This document shows positions 16,194 to 24,878 of a stretch of 64,000 nucleotides of DNA, one piece after another. Origin of the DNA: Planotetraspora kaengkrachanensis (GTDB lineage Bacteria > Actinomycetota > Actinomycetes > Streptosporangiales > Streptosporangiaceae); assembly GCF_016862895.1 (NCBI RefSeq), contig NZ_BONV01000018.1, positions 1-64,000 on the forward strand. Reading direction: 5' to 3'. Position 1 is the first letter of the stretch. Each line of letters opens with the position of its first letter. The position numbers and the translations under genes were made by a program. The notes under the pieces are model-generated. The model saw nothing but the letters and a program-made list of their open reading frames with translations. It did not search any database and had not been told where the DNA came from.

Positions 16194-16664
16194 ATGACAC
16201 TTCTTGAGCACGCCACCGCCGAGACCGTTCGCATCCACGCCGACCACACCGTGACCAAGCACCTGGGGAACTGGACGACCGCGCGCACCTTCCAGGTACG
16301 CGCCCGTCGCGGCTCGGCCGTCGTCGACCTGCGCTCGCCGAAGATCGCCGAAGGTGACATCGAGCTGAACGTGGACATCGACCACGCCATGGTCAAGCTG
16401 CTCCTGCCCGCCGACGCCACCGTCGACCAGTGGGGCGTCCAGTGGACCGGCACCGGCAAGGTCAAGGACGGCGAGGCGCCCACCGCACAGGGCGGCCGGC
16501 GGGTGCGGATCACCGGACGGGTGAGCGGCGGAGAGATCCGGATCCAGCGTGGCGGCATGGCGACGCTGTCCGCCATGTTCTCCCGGGCCTACCTGGAGGA
16601 TCTCAAGCGGGCTCACCGCGATGGCGCCATGCCGACCGTGGACGACCCCACCCGCGACGCCTGA
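16194..16664 (+). CDS. Conserved hypothetical protein (DUF1707/DUF4097-like beta-rich)
   Basis: A 156-residue protein. Residues about 10-120 alternate short strands with polar turns (VVDLRSPKIAEGDIELNVDI, VRITGRVSGGEIRIQRGG), suggesting a beta-helix or auto-transported adhesin-like repeat of the DUF4097 kind, but I cannot assign a family firmly. The ATG at 16194 avoids overlap with the upstream palindrome; no clear ribosome site exists, so the message may be leaderless. It appears to belong to the PadR regulon by its operator. Confidence 0.65.
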   Translation: MTLLEHATAETVRIHADHTVTKHLGNWTTARTFQVRARRGSAVVDLRSPKIAEGDIELNVDIDHAMVKLLLPADATVDQWGVQWTGTGKVKDGEAPTAQGGRRVRITGRVSGGEIRIQRGGMATLSAMFSRAYLEDLKRAHRDGAMPTVDDPTRDA

Positions 16665-16793
16665 TCACTCAGCGGCGGAACCGCAGTCCGTAGCGTCGTC
16701 CTGCGAGGACGGGGCTGAACAGGACGCTGGAAGGTTCACGCCACGGCTCCAAGCTGCTCCTGCGGCCGCCGAACGGGCGGCCCAGCAGGAGAA

Positions 16794-17804
16794 GTGGACG
16801 AGCACACCATGAGCATGAACACACGTCCGGTCGGCGGCCAGGGTCTGGTGACGTCGGTCGAGGGCCTCGGCACGATGGGCATGACCGCGATGTACGGCAC
16901 GCCGGACGTCGCGGAGGCGGTCGCCACCGTGCACCGGGCCATCGAGCTCGGCGTGACAATGTTCGACACCGCGGACATGTACGGCCCGTTCAGCGGCGAG
17001 GAACTGCTCGGGCGGGCGGTGCCGGCCCACCGCGGCCAGGTCATCGTGGCCACCAAGGGAGGTGGCGTGACCCTCGACGAGACGGGGAAGATCGTCGGCG
17101 GTCCCAACGGCCGCCCCGACTATCTGCGTCGTTCCGTCGAAGGATCACTCCGCCGTCTGGGCACGGACCACATCGATCTGTACTACCTGCACAGGGTCGA
17201 CCCGAATGTGCCGATCGAGGAGTCCTTCGGCGCCCTGGGAGAGCTGGTCGCCGAAGGAAAGGTGGGTTATCTGGGGATCAGTGAGGCGTCGGCGGAGAGC
17301 ATCCGCGCAGCGCACGCCACCGCGCCGCTCTCCGCGGTGCAGACGGAGTACTCGCTGTTCACCCGCACGGTGGAATCCAACGGTGTCCTGGACGTCGCTC
17401 GAGAGCTGGGCATCGGGTTCGTGGCCTACTCGCCCCTGGGACGCGGGATCCTCACCGGTGGTCTGCGATCGGTGGAGGAGTTGCCGGAACACGACTTCCG
17501 CCGTACGGCCCCGCGGTTCTCGGGAGAGAACCTGCGGCACAACCTGCAGCTGGTCGACAGGGTCCGGACGATCGCCGACAATCGAGGTATCGCGCCTGGT
17601 CGATTGGCGCTGGCGTGGGTGCTGGCGCAGGGCGTGACCGCGATCCCCGGCACCAAGCGCCGGGTCTACCTGGAAGACAACGTCGCCGCGGCAGACCTCG
17701 TGCTGGACGCCGAGACGCTTGCGGCGCTCGACGAAGCGGTGCCCGCCGGTGCCGTGGCGGGCGAGCGCTACACGCCGATCGCGATGAGCGCAGTCCAGGA
17801 GTGA
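16794..17804 (+). CDS. Aldo/keto reductase
   Basis: A protein of up to 336 residues with the AKR (beta/alpha)8 barrel. The catalytic tetrad is visible: Asp and Tyr in MFDTADMYGP, Lys in VIVATKGGG and His in LYYLHRVDP. The C-terminal NADPH site has ALAWVLAQG and IPGTKRRVYLEDN. AKRs reduce aldehydes and ketones with NADPH. The start is uncertain: GTG 16794 has AGGAG very close, ATG 16809 and 16815 are in frame without good spacing. The XRE-MmyB regulator starts 7 nt after the stop. Confidence 0.9.
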   Translation: MDEHTMSMNTRPVGGQGLVTSVEGLGTMGMTAMYGTPDVAEAVATVHRAIELGVTMFDTADMYGPFSGEELLGRAVPAHRGQVIVATKGGGVTLDETGKIVGGPNGRPDYLRRSVEGSLRRLGTDHIDLYYLHRVDPNVPIEESFGALGELVAEGKVGYLGISEASAESIRAAHATAPLSAVQTEYSLFTRTVESNGVLDVARELGIGFVAYSPLGRGILTGGLRSVEELPEHDFRRTAPRFSGENLRHNLQLVDRVRTIADNRGIAPGRLALAWVLAQGVTAIPGTKRRVYLEDNVAAADLVLDAETLAALDEAVPAGAVAGERYTPIAMSAVQE

Positions 17805-17811
17805 GTGCACG

Positions 17812-18651
17812 GTGAAGCACGGCGACGTTGGCGGATTCCTCAGGGCGCGTCGTGAAGCGCTGCGGCCGGCGGACGTCGGGCTCGTGCCCGGCGGCCGCAG
17901 GCGGACGCCCGGCCTGCGCCGCTCGGAGGTCGCGCTGCTGGCCGAGGTGTCCGTCGACTACTACGAACGGCTTGAGCAGTCCCGCAACGCCAGGCCCTCC
18001 GAGGCGCTGGTGGCGAGCCTGGCGCGGGCGTTGCGACTGTCGGTGGACGAGCGCGACTATCTCTATGAGCTGGCGGGCTATCCACCGCCCCGGACGGGCG
18101 CGACCGGCGGCTACGTCGACCCGGCGATGATGTTCCTGCTCGACGCGCTGACCACGGTGCCCGCGCACATCGTCGACGACCTGACCACGGTGCTCGCGCA
18201 GAACCGGCTCAGCCGTGCGCTCGTGGGTCCATGGGCGCACGGCGACGATCGCCTGGGAAACGTGACCTGGCGCTGGTTCACCGACCCGGCGTCGCGTGCC
18301 CTCAATGTGCCCGCGGAACACGAGGCGATCGGACGGGGCTACGTGGCGGACCTGCGCGCAGCCAGCGCTCACCGTGTTCAGGACGCCGTCAGCGGTCGGC
18401 TCATCGCCGACCTCGTCGACGCCAGCGAGGAGTTCTCCCGCTACTGGGACGACATGGAGGTCATCCCTCTACGGTCCACGCGCAAGAAGTTGATCCACCC
18501 GCATGCCGGGCAGTTGGACGTGCAGTGCGATTTCGTGCTCAGCTCCACCACCGGACACCGCTTGGTGATCTTCCGGCCGCAACCCGGCTCGGCCACCGCG
18601 GAGAATTTCGAGTTTCTGGACGTCCTGGGCCACCAGTCCTTCGAAGCCTGA
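17812..18651 (+). CDS. XRE-family regulator with MmyB-like ligand domain
   Basis: A 279-residue protein starting with GTG. N-terminal helix-turn-helix at about 8-80 (FLRARREALRP, RTPGLRRSEVALLAEVS, YYERLEQSRNARPS), then the MmyB-like C-terminal domain typical of actinobacterial regulators of methylenomycin-type and oxidoreductase genes. In this family the regulator is often next to the SDR or AKR gene it controls, here the AKR 7 nt upstream. The ligand is unknown. Confidence 0.92.
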   Translation: MKHGDVGGFLRARREALRPADVGLVPGGRRRTPGLRRSEVALLAEVSVDYYERLEQSRNARPSEALVASLARALRLSVDERDYLYELAGYPPPRTGATGGYVDPAMMFLLDALTTVPAHIVDDLTTVLAQNRLSRALVGPWAHGDDRLGNVTWRWFTDPASRALNVPAEHEAIGRGYVADLRAASAHRVQDAVSGRLIADLVDASEEFSRYWDDMEVIPLRSTRKKLIHPHAGQLDVQCDFVLSSTTGHRLVIFRPQPGSATAENFEFLDVLGHQSFEA

Positions 18652-18692
18652 TCGCAGTCGCCGTTGACCGCACCGCGGAGCGAATGAAAATC

Positions 18693-18730
18693 AAGCCCAG
18701 GCCGGGAAACGCCCACCCCGACCTGGGCTT
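18693..18730 (+). terminator. Intrinsic terminator
   Basis: A hairpin with arms aagcccagg/cctgggctt plus a cgg/ccg extension is followed by tcgttcg. The same gcccagg...cctgggcttt type of hairpin follows the tRNA-Ala at 49341-49367 and its relic at about 46971-47010. Confidence 0.78.
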
Positions 18731-18800
18731 TCGTTCGTCGCCGTTGCGACTTCACTTTTGCCTGGTGATACGAAGCCGACGGCTGGTCACAATTCGCTCA

Positions 18801-19009
18801 TTAGACACGTAAAACGTATTTCACCCCAAGGCCAGGTAGATCATAATTGTGGACCGGTTCACACGTAGATCTCCATCCGGAGCCGGTCTCGACCGCCAGC
18901 CTTGTGTCGGGCCAGGCACCGGAACCCCGTCTCGCGCACAACTTGGCCGAGAACGACGAGGAACAACCGCAGCGGACACGTCGGCTGCGGCGATCATGAA
19001 GGACAGTGC
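18801..19009 (+). promoter_or_regulatory. Promoter and 5' leader of the RCC1 gene, shared with its paralogue
   Basis: The gap 18652-19009 holds the terminator above and then a leader conserved with 44693-44822: acacgtaaa..cg.at, tagatcat..gtgga, gacgaggaacaaccgcagcg, and a hairpin ccgcagc/gctgcgg (18967-18990) ending 20 nt before the start codon. The arrangement suggests a shared promoter and a 5'-UTR hairpin near the ribosome site. Confidence 0.55.
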
Positions 19010-21004
19010 ATGAGTGGTCTGATGGCTGAGGCTCTGCCCGGCTCTGACTCCGCGGAGGCCGCGGGTGGGCGATTGAGAGGTCGGGGACGGGGCGCTCGGG
19101 TGCGTGCCCTGGCGGTGAGTTTGGCGCTATTCGTGAGCGCTCCCGTTGTGGCGCTGACTACGGCGGTGCCTGCAGCGGCCGTCGGCGACACCTCGCGCGT
19201 GTACGCGTGGGGGGACAATTATGTTGGGCAGTTGGGCATCGGATCGGCGGCCAACTCGCCGTCTCCGGTCGCTGTGCAGCACGCTTTCGGCCAGGTGACC
19301 CAGATCGCCGCCGGCGACGACCACAGCCTGGCGGTACGCACGGATGGCACCGTGTGGGCGTGGGGCGACAACACGAACGGCGAATTGGGCGACGGGGGGT
19401 TCGCGGCGCCTAGCTCAGTGCCCGTGCAGGTGTCTGGCCTGACGGGCATCGTGCAGGTTGCGGCGGGCAACGCCCTCAGCCTGGCATTGCGCTCGGACGG
19501 CACCGTGTGGGCGTGGGGCAACAACGGCCATGGGCAGCTCGGTGACGGCACCACCACCACCCGCCGTACCCCCGTGAAGGTGGCCGGGTTGACCGGGGTT
19601 ACCCAGATCGCCGCCGCCGGCTTCCACAGCCTGGCGTTGCGCTCGGACGGCACCGTGAGGGCATGGGGCTGGAACTTCGCCGGGCAACTCGGTGACGGCA
19701 CCACCACCCAACGCCGTACCCCAGGCGCGGTCAGCGGCCTGACCAAAGTTACCCAGGTTGCGGCCGGCTATGGCCACAGTCTCGCACTGCGCTCGGATGG
19801 CACAGCGTGGGCCTGGGGAAACAACGAGGTCGGGGAGCTCGGTGACGGCACCACCACCACCCGCCGTACCCCCGTGAAGGTGGCCGGGTTAACCGGGGTT
19901 ACCCAGATTGACGCCGGCGATTCCCACAGCCTGGCGTTGCGCTCGGACGGCACCGTGCGGGCCTGGGGCAACAACGCCTCCGGGCAACTCGGTGACGGCA
20001 CCATCACCAATCGCCACACCCCGGTCACCGCGTCAGGACTGACTAATGTCGCCCAGGTCAGCGCGGGCAACTACGACAGTTTCGCACTCCGCTCCGACGG
20101 CACCGTGCGGGCCTGGGGCTACAACGACTTCAGGCAGCTCGGTGACGGCACCACCACCCAACGGCACAGGCCGGTCGCCGTGCGTGGGCTCAGTTCGGCG
20201 ACGCAGATCTCGGCCGGGTTCTGGCACACGCTGGCGAAGGTGGGGCCGCCGAAGGTGACGGCCAAGGCGGCGATCAGCGGCTCTCGTATCGTCGGAGACA
20301 AGCTGACCTGCAAGGCCGCCTTCCTCGCCGCCTCCTCCGTGCGGTACAGCTGGTCACGGGACGCCGCCCCGATCTCGGGCGCGACCGCGTCCACCTACAC
20401 ACCGGTGACGGCCGACGCCGGCCACAAGGTCACCTGCACCGTTTTCGGCAACAACACCTATGGCACCACCAGCACCTCAACGAGCACCAACCCGTACGCG
20501 CGGTTCACCACGGGCACCCCGCCGGTCGCGCAAACCGGTAAGTACTTCATTTACCGATTCACGGCGACCGGGTACTCCGCGGCGAAGGTCACTCTGGTCT
20601 CCGGGACGCTCCCTTCGGGCATGAAGCTGGCCCCCGGCGGCACGCTGTCCGGAACCCCCACCAAGGACGGCACCTACACCTTCACCCTGCAGGCAACAGG
20701 CGGCACCGCCCCCACCGCCCGAGGCACCAAGACCATCGTCGTCCACGCCCCGGCGAAGTTCACCTCCGTCACCACACCGGTGGCGTACGCGGGCAAGTAC
20801 TACATCTTCCGATTCCCGACGACCGGGTCACCAGCACCGACGGTCACCCGCGCCTCCGGGACGCTTCCCCCGGGCCTGAAACTGGCCACCGGCGGCACCC
20901 TGTCCGGAACACCCACACGCAAGGGCACCTACAAGTTCACCCTGAAGGCGACCAACGGCGTCGGCACCCCCGCCACGGCCGTAAAGAGCGTCACCGTCCG
21001 TTGA
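19010..21004 (+). CDS. Secreted RCC1-repeat seven-bladed propeller with Ig-like domains
   Basis: 664 residues from ATG 19010, which has GAAGGAC upstream. A twin-Arg-like, Arg-rich N-terminus and hydrophobic stretch (about residues 27-55, ending AVPAAA) form a signal peptide. Seven RCC1 repeats of about 50 residues follow (each with AWG.N..GQLGDG and AG..HSLALRSDGT), enough for one closed seven-bladed propeller. Then an Ig-like segment (about 415-500) and two putative-Ig (He_PIG) repeats with LPPGLKLATGGTLSGTPT. The protein is probably exported and binds cell-surface or extracellular ligands. Its closest match in the window is the protein at 44823. Confidence 0.92.
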   Translation: MSGLMAEALPGSDSAEAAGGRLRGRGRGARVRALAVSLALFVSAPVVALTTAVPAAAVGDTSRVYAWGDNYVGQLGIGSAANSPSPVAVQHAFGQVTQIAAGDDHSLAVRTDGTVWAWGDNTNGELGDGGFAAPSSVPVQVSGLTGIVQVAAGNALSLALRSDGTVWAWGNNGHGQLGDGTTTTRRTPVKVAGLTGVTQIAAAGFHSLALRSDGTVRAWGWNFAGQLGDGTTTQRRTPGAVSGLTKVTQVAAGYGHSLALRSDGTAWAWGNNEVGELGDGTTTTRRTPVKVAGLTGVTQIDAGDSHSLALRSDGTVRAWGNNASGQLGDGTITNRHTPVTASGLTNVAQVSAGNYDSFALRSDGTVRAWGYNDFRQLGDGTTTQRHRPVAVRGLSSATQISAGFWHTLAKVGPPKVTAKAAISGSRIVGDKLTCKAAFLAASSVRYSWSRDAAPISGATASTYTPVTADAGHKVTCTVFGNNTYGTTSTSTSTNPYARFTTGTPPVAQTGKYFIYRFTATGYSAAKVTLVSGTLPSGMKLAPGGTLSGTPTKDGTYTFTLQATGGTAPTARGTKTIVVHAPAKFTSVTTPVAYAGKYYIFRFPTTGSPAPTVTRASGTLPPGLKLATGGTLSGTPTRKGTYKFTLKATNGVGTPATAVKSVTVR

Positions 21005-21013
21005 TCAGCATGA

Positions 21014-21048
21014 TCCCAGGGAATCGGCACACCACCGATTCCCCGGGA
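21014..21048 (+). terminator. Hairpin terminator after the RCC1 gene
   Basis: Arms of 14 bp (21014-21027 and 21035-21048, one mismatch) and a cacacca loop follow the stop codon. The same hairpin with the same loop follows the paralogue at 46874-46908. Confidence 0.8.
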
Positions 21049-21123
21049 CACTTCCCGATCAAGAAGCCGGGCTCGGCACGACGCGGACGAGCACGGTAAT
21101 AGCCGCAGGAAACGGGATAGCCA

Positions 21124-22266
21124 GTGTCTGATATCCATCCATCGCCTTTTGCTGATCCGCAGCGGCTTGGAGACGAGTCGGACGCCGCCCCCGTGGATGC
21201 GGGCATGCCGCCTTCTGGCCGGATGCGGCGCTGGCCCCTGGCTGCGGTCGTCGTCATCGGTCTCACCGTTGCGGCCTGTCTGGTGATTCCCGTTTGGTTG
21301 CGAGGGCCGGCACCTTCATTCCGGCAGATCGGCCGGCCGTTCATTGGCCGCAGCGGCCTCATCGATGCCGTTGCGGTCGGACAACTGGACGGCAGGACGA
21401 TCGCGGTCTCAGGCGGAGGAGTCAACGACGAGGGCCCGCTGCAGGTCTGGGATCTGACCGTGGGTAAGCCGCTCGGCCCTCCGCTCGGCGCGCACGACGC
21501 CACGGTCCTCTCGGTGGCGTTGGGGGAGCTGAACGGCAGGACGATCGCGGCCTCCAGTACGGGTGACGGCCTCGTGCGGATCTGGGATCTGGCCACAGGC
21601 GAAAGGCTCGGTGACCCGCTCATCGGTACCGGCGTGCCGGTGGCGGTCGGTCAGCTGAACGGCAAGACCATCGCGGTCTCCCCACGTGACGGAAACGTGG
21701 AGCTGTGGGATCTGGCCGCCGCCAAGCGAATCGGCAACCCTCTCATCGGCCACACCGGTCAGGTCTACTCAGTGGCGATCGGGCAACTGAGCGGCAAGAC
21801 CATCGCGGTCTCGGGCGGTCACGACGGGACGGTCCGAATGTGGGATCTGGCCGCAGGCAAGGAGCTCGGCGACCCCTTGGTCGGCCACAAGGGTTACGTC
21901 TTCTCGGTGGCGATCGGGCAGTTGGACGGTAGGACCATCGCGGTCTCCGGCGGAAAAGACGGCACGGTCCGAGTGTGGGATCTGACCACAGGCGAACAGC
22001 TCGGCAGCCCGCTCACCGGCCACACCGGCGACGTCTTCTCGGTGGCGATCGGGCAGTTGGACGGCAGGACCATCGCGGTCTCCGGCGGAAAGGACAGCAC
22101 GGTCCGAGTGTGGGATCTGACCACAGGCGAACAGCTCGGCGACCCAATCACCGGCCACACCGACCTGGTCCACTCGGTCGCGGTCGGGCAACTGAACGGC
22201 AGGACCATCGCGGTCTCCGGCGGTTGGGATGACACCGTCCGGGTGTGGGACCTGGGCGCGCGGTAG
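21124..22266 (+). CDS. Membrane-anchored WD40-repeat seven-bladed propeller
   Basis: A 380-residue protein starting with GTG. A 36-residue cytoplasmic Pro/Asp-rich arm, one membrane segment (about 37-59), then seven WD40-like repeats of about 43 residues, each with SVAIGQLDGRTIAVSGG and TVRVWDLTTGEQLG, forming a complete propeller outside the membrane. Repeats 5 and 6 are almost identical in DNA (126-bp period), pointing to recent duplication or conversion. It lies 120 bp after the RCC1 gene and in the same direction; functional pairing of two extracytoplasmic propellers is an inference. Confidence 0.9.
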   Translation: MSDIHPSPFADPQRLGDESDAAPVDAGMPPSGRMRRWPLAAVVVIGLTVAACLVIPVWLRGPAPSFRQIGRPFIGRSGLIDAVAVGQLDGRTIAVSGGGVNDEGPLQVWDLTVGKPLGPPLGAHDATVLSVALGELNGRTIAASSTGDGLVRIWDLATGERLGDPLIGTGVPVAVGQLNGKTIAVSPRDGNVELWDLAAAKRIGNPLIGHTGQVYSVAIGQLSGKTIAVSGGHDGTVRMWDLAAGKELGDPLVGHKGYVFSVAIGQLDGRTIAVSGGKDGTVRVWDLTTGEQLGSPLTGHTGDVFSVAIGQLDGRTIAVSGGKDSTVRVWDLTTGEQLGDPITGHTDLVHSVAVGQLNGRTIAVSGGWDDTVRVWDLGAR

Positions 22267-22359
22267 CGCACATCTCCCCGCCTCAGGCCCATCGCGACTC
22301 GCACGGCAAACGTCACCGCGGTCGGTAGTTCACCCGTTGCATGTTCGGAGGGGGACGGA

Positions 22360-23031
22360 GTGGATTGGTCCCGTCAGATGCTGCTGTTCGGCTGCGACAT
22401 GGACGTGCGTGCCACCGCCGGAATCGTGGGTCGAGCCTTGGGCATGCGGCTGGAGGAACTGCGAAATGATCAGCTGGGTGTCGCCTTCGATGCCGAGGAC
22501 CCGGCTGGGGGCTTCATCTTCGTCAGCGAAAATACGCGACGTTTTGATGAATCGGATGAAGAGCACCACCGCGTGGACGCATCAAGGCCGGAAGAGCCGA
22601 CCAGGGTGTACGTCCACGCGACAAGCCGAGCGGACGCCATCGTCGCCGCGCTGACCGACGCCGGACTTCGTCTCCACGACCGAGCTCCGTGGCCTCCGGC
22701 CGATGAGCAGTTGGCGGACGCGGCGTGGAAGCGCCTTCTTCTTGACCTACGGGACCGGGGTTGGGAGGTCACGTTGACCGGACCCGCCGCTCCGCTCCAG
22801 CTTGAAGGCAGGCTCCCTTCTGGACAGTCGTTCTTCTATCACTGCCGGTATGACACCTGTTCGCTCGGTATCGGTGGCGAGGACCCCGTCAGCCGGCCCG
22901 ATTGGGAGGGCGAACAGGTAGTCGATGGCGGTGAGTACGCGGCGAGCTACATCGAGCCCGACAACGCGGTTCGGATCCTCCTGGCCCTTCACGCCGACTG
23001 GAAACTCGACTTCGGCAACAGTCGCCGGTGA
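22360..23031 (+). CDS. Hypothetical protein
   Basis: A 223-residue protein starting with GTG after GGAGGGGG. No signal peptide or membrane segment. The sequence is acidic and mixed alpha/beta; a CRYDTCSLGIGGEDP stretch near residue 170 has two cysteines, and the end contains repeated Glu/Asp/Trp (DADWKLDFGN). I do not recognise the family. It precedes a dihydrofolate-reductase-like relic with a 4-nt overlap. Confidence 0.68.
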   Translation: MDWSRQMLLFGCDMDVRATAGIVGRALGMRLEELRNDQLGVAFDAEDPAGGFIFVSENTRRFDESDEEHHRVDASRPEEPTRVYVHATSRADAIVAALTDAGLRLHDRAPWPPADEQLADAAWKRLLLDLRDRGWEVTLTGPAAPLQLEGRLPSGQSFFYHCRYDTCSLGIGGEDPVSRPDWEGEQVVDGGEYAASYIEPDNAVRILLALHADWKLDFGNSRR

Positions 23032-23498
23032 TCGCGCAGCGACCTGAACTGTCACTTTCGGGATCGCAGGGATCAGGCCTTGTCCGGGCGCGGCGAAAGC
23101 AGGCTCCCGCCGTCTCGTGCGGCTTCTACGGAGGCGCCTTTCGCGGGCCGTTCTTCGTGCTGCGCCACGATCCGCCGGCGCAGCCTCCTGTCGTGACGGG
23201 TGTGACCGGACAGTTCCTCGACATGGACATCGAGGAGGCGGTGACGCTCGCCAAGAAGGCGGCCGACGGTGCGAACGTCGTCGTCCTCGGCGCGAACGTC
23301 GCCCGGCAGTGCCTCGAGGCCGGGCTTCTCGACGAGATCATCGTGCATGTCGCTCCGGTCCTCGTCGGGTGGGGCGTTCGCCTCTTCGACAACGCCGGCG
23401 GCGCTCCGATCAGACTCGACGTGATCTCCTCTCACCAGGAGGGCGAGACCACGGTGCTGCACTACGCGGTGCGCCGGACACCAGAGGACCGGCGGTAA
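23028..23498 (+). pseudogene. N-terminally truncated dihydrofolate reductase/RibD-C family gene
   Basis: From about 23130 the frame encodes the second half of a RibD-C/DHFR-like protein: YGGAFRGPFFVLRHDPP, the NADPH-binding GANVVVLGANVARQCLEAG and the C-terminal LLDEIIVHVAPVLVGWGVRLF. The first about 80 residues, including the MGKIVVSLMVSLDGF-type start and substrate strand, are absent; the sequence before 23130 does not look like this family. It is most likely a relic. The frame can still be translated from ATG-like starts near 23028. Confidence 0.75.
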
Positions 23499-23533
23499 AG
23501 GATTCCGTCGGGTCGCCGAACGGGGAGAACAGA

Positions 23534-23555
23534 CCGGTCAGGAATCGAGAAGCGC
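23534..23555. promoter_or_regulatory. 22-bp box upstream of the VOC gene, repeated at the end of araC
   Basis: ccggtcaggaatcgagaagcgc here matches 24767-24788 (one mismatch) inside the 3' end of the AraC-family gene. The copy here lies 32 bp before the VOC start codon. A regulator gene carrying a copy of its own target box is a plausible autoregulatory arrangement (inference). Confidence 0.5.
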
Positions 23556-23586
23556 AAGTCACAGGCTCGCACATAGCGTCATCGCC

Positions 23587-24213
23587 ATGACTTCCATCGA
23601 ATCCGTCACCATCGAGGCGGCCGACCTCGCCGCCGCCGGCCAGTTCTACACCGCCGCCTTCGGTCTGGACACACAGGTGCGCCTGCGGGCCTCGGAGACG
23701 CCGACGACCGGCTTCCGCGCGTTCACCATGTCGCTGACGGTGTCCCAGCCGGCCAACGTCAACGCCCTCATCGACGCCGCCCTCGACGCCGGCGCCTCGT
23801 CCCTGAAGCCCGTCACGAAGTCGCTCTGGGGCTACGGTGGCGTCGTACAGGCTCCGGACGGGACGATCTGGAAGGTCGCGACCTCGGCGAAGAAGGACAC
23901 CGGTCCGGCCACCCGCCAGTTCGACGACATCGTGCTCCTGCTGGGAGTCGCGGACGTGGCCGTGAGCAAGAAGTTCTACGTCGACCACGGCCTCACCGTG
24001 GCGAAGAGCTTCGGCCGCAAATACGTCGAGTTCGCCACCGGGTCGAGTCCCGTCAAGCTGGCGCTCTACGGGCGCAAGGCCCTCGCCAAGGACGCCGGTG
24101 TCACCCCCGACGGCACCGGATCGCACCGACTCGTGATCGCTAGTGATGCCGCGCCCTTCACCGACCCGGACGGTTTCGCGTGGGAGACCGCATCGGAGAC
24201 GGCATCGCTTTGA
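23587..24213 (+). CDS. VOC-superfamily (glyoxalase-like) protein
   Basis: A 208-residue protein with two tandem beta-alpha-beta-beta-beta units (about 3-100 and 118-200), the vicinal oxygen chelate fold. Classical metal ligands are not all identifiable, so it may be a binding protein or an oxygenase. It is followed by an AraC-family gene in the same direction; VOC/AraC pairs are common in actinomycetes and the AraC protein usually regulates the VOC gene. The 22-bp box sits just upstream. Confidence 0.85.
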   Translation: MTSIESVTIEAADLAAAGQFYTAAFGLDTQVRLRASETPTTGFRAFTMSLTVSQPANVNALIDAALDAGASSLKPVTKSLWGYGGVVQAPDGTIWKVATSAKKDTGPATRQFDDIVLLLGVADVAVSKKFYVDHGLTVAKSFGRKYVEFATGSSPVKLALYGRKALAKDAGVTPDGTGSHRLVIASDAAPFTDPDGFAWETASETASL

Positions 24214-24331
24214 GCCGGGGCACGACCCGGGTGGCACGACCACGCCACCGTCTTGCGCGCCCGCCCCGGCCTCTGCCCGACCGCAGGCTCGGCATCGCAG
24301 CGGCTCCTTCGGCAGGCACTCGCGGACATCG

Positions 24332-24814
24332 ATGAAAAGAGTTCCTCTCATGTGTCACCCCTCGTTGAGCCATGCACTCGCCACGGCGCATCACCTGCGC
24401 GATCTTGCGCTGCTGCGGCGCGTCCGTGACCGGATCGACCGGGAGTATGTGCAGCCGCTGGACGTCGAGGCGCTCGCCCGTGGCGTGAACATGTCGGCCG
24501 GGCACCTGAGCCGGCAGTTCAAGCTCGCGTACGGCGAGTCGCCGTACACCTATCTGATGACGCGGCGCATCGAGCGGGCGATGGCGCTGCTGCGCCGCGG
24601 TGACCTCAGCGTCACCGAGGTCTGCTTCGCGGTCGGCTGCTCGTCACTGGGCACGTTCAGCTCCCGCTTCACCGAACTGGTCGGCATGCCGCCCAGCGTC
24701 TACCGGGACCAGGAGGCGCACACGACGGACGGGATGCCCGCCTGCGTGGCGAAACAGGTGACCAGGCCGGTCAGGAATCGACAAGCGCGGGTCGCGGAGC
24801 CGCAACCGGCCTGA
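24332..24814 (+). CDS. AraC-family transcriptional regulator
   Basis: A 160-residue protein from ATG 24332 (24350 also possible). Residues about 25-125 form the two AraC helix-turn-helix motifs (LDVEALARGVNMSAGHLSRQF and LSVTEVCFAVGCSSLGTFSSRF are each written here within 21 residues of context), with no N-terminal ligand domain, so it is a short one-domain type. The tail ends VRNRQARVAEPQPA and its DNA carries a copy (24767-24788) of the 22-bp box found ahead of the VOC gene. Confidence 0.88.
   Translation: MKRVPLMCHPSLSHALATAHHLRDLALLRRVRDRIDREYVQPLDVEALARGVNMSAGHLSRQFKLAYGESPYTYLMTRRIERAMALLRRGDLSVTEVCFAVGCSSLGTFSSRFTELVGMPPSVYRDQEAHTTDGMPACVAKQVTRPVRNRQARVAEPQPA
24767..24788. repeat. Second copy of the 22-bp box within the araC 3' end
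   Basis: See the upstream copy at 23534-23555; 21 of 22 positions agree. It lies in coding DNA (residues PVRNRQA region) near the stop of the AraC gene. Confidence 0.6.
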
Positions 24815-24878
24815 CCGCTCTTGCGGGCGTGCCGCCCAGTCGTCAGATGAGGTGACCCTCGTGCGCCCAGGTATGGGA

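Noticed and set aside
18801-19009. c-di-AMP (ydaO-type) riboswitch in the RCC1 leader
   Set aside because: Blocks such as gtggaccggttc recall parts of it, but the required pseudoknot segments and length are not present in either leader.
19010-22266. CRISPR-like or other non-coding repeat arrays
   Set aside because: The regular repeats of 126-150 bp are propeller blade-coding repeats in open reading frames with conserved protein motifs, not direct repeats with unique spacers.
21124-22266. Reading the WD40 protein as a kinase substrate-binding or beta-propeller phytase
   Set aside because: No kinase domain is fused and the blade motifs are typical WD repeats, so only the propeller call is supported.
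24143-24331. Longer start of the AraC protein overlapping the VOC gene
   Set aside because: The extra 63 residues overlap the VOC reading frame, are Pro/Arg-rich and lack AraC features.
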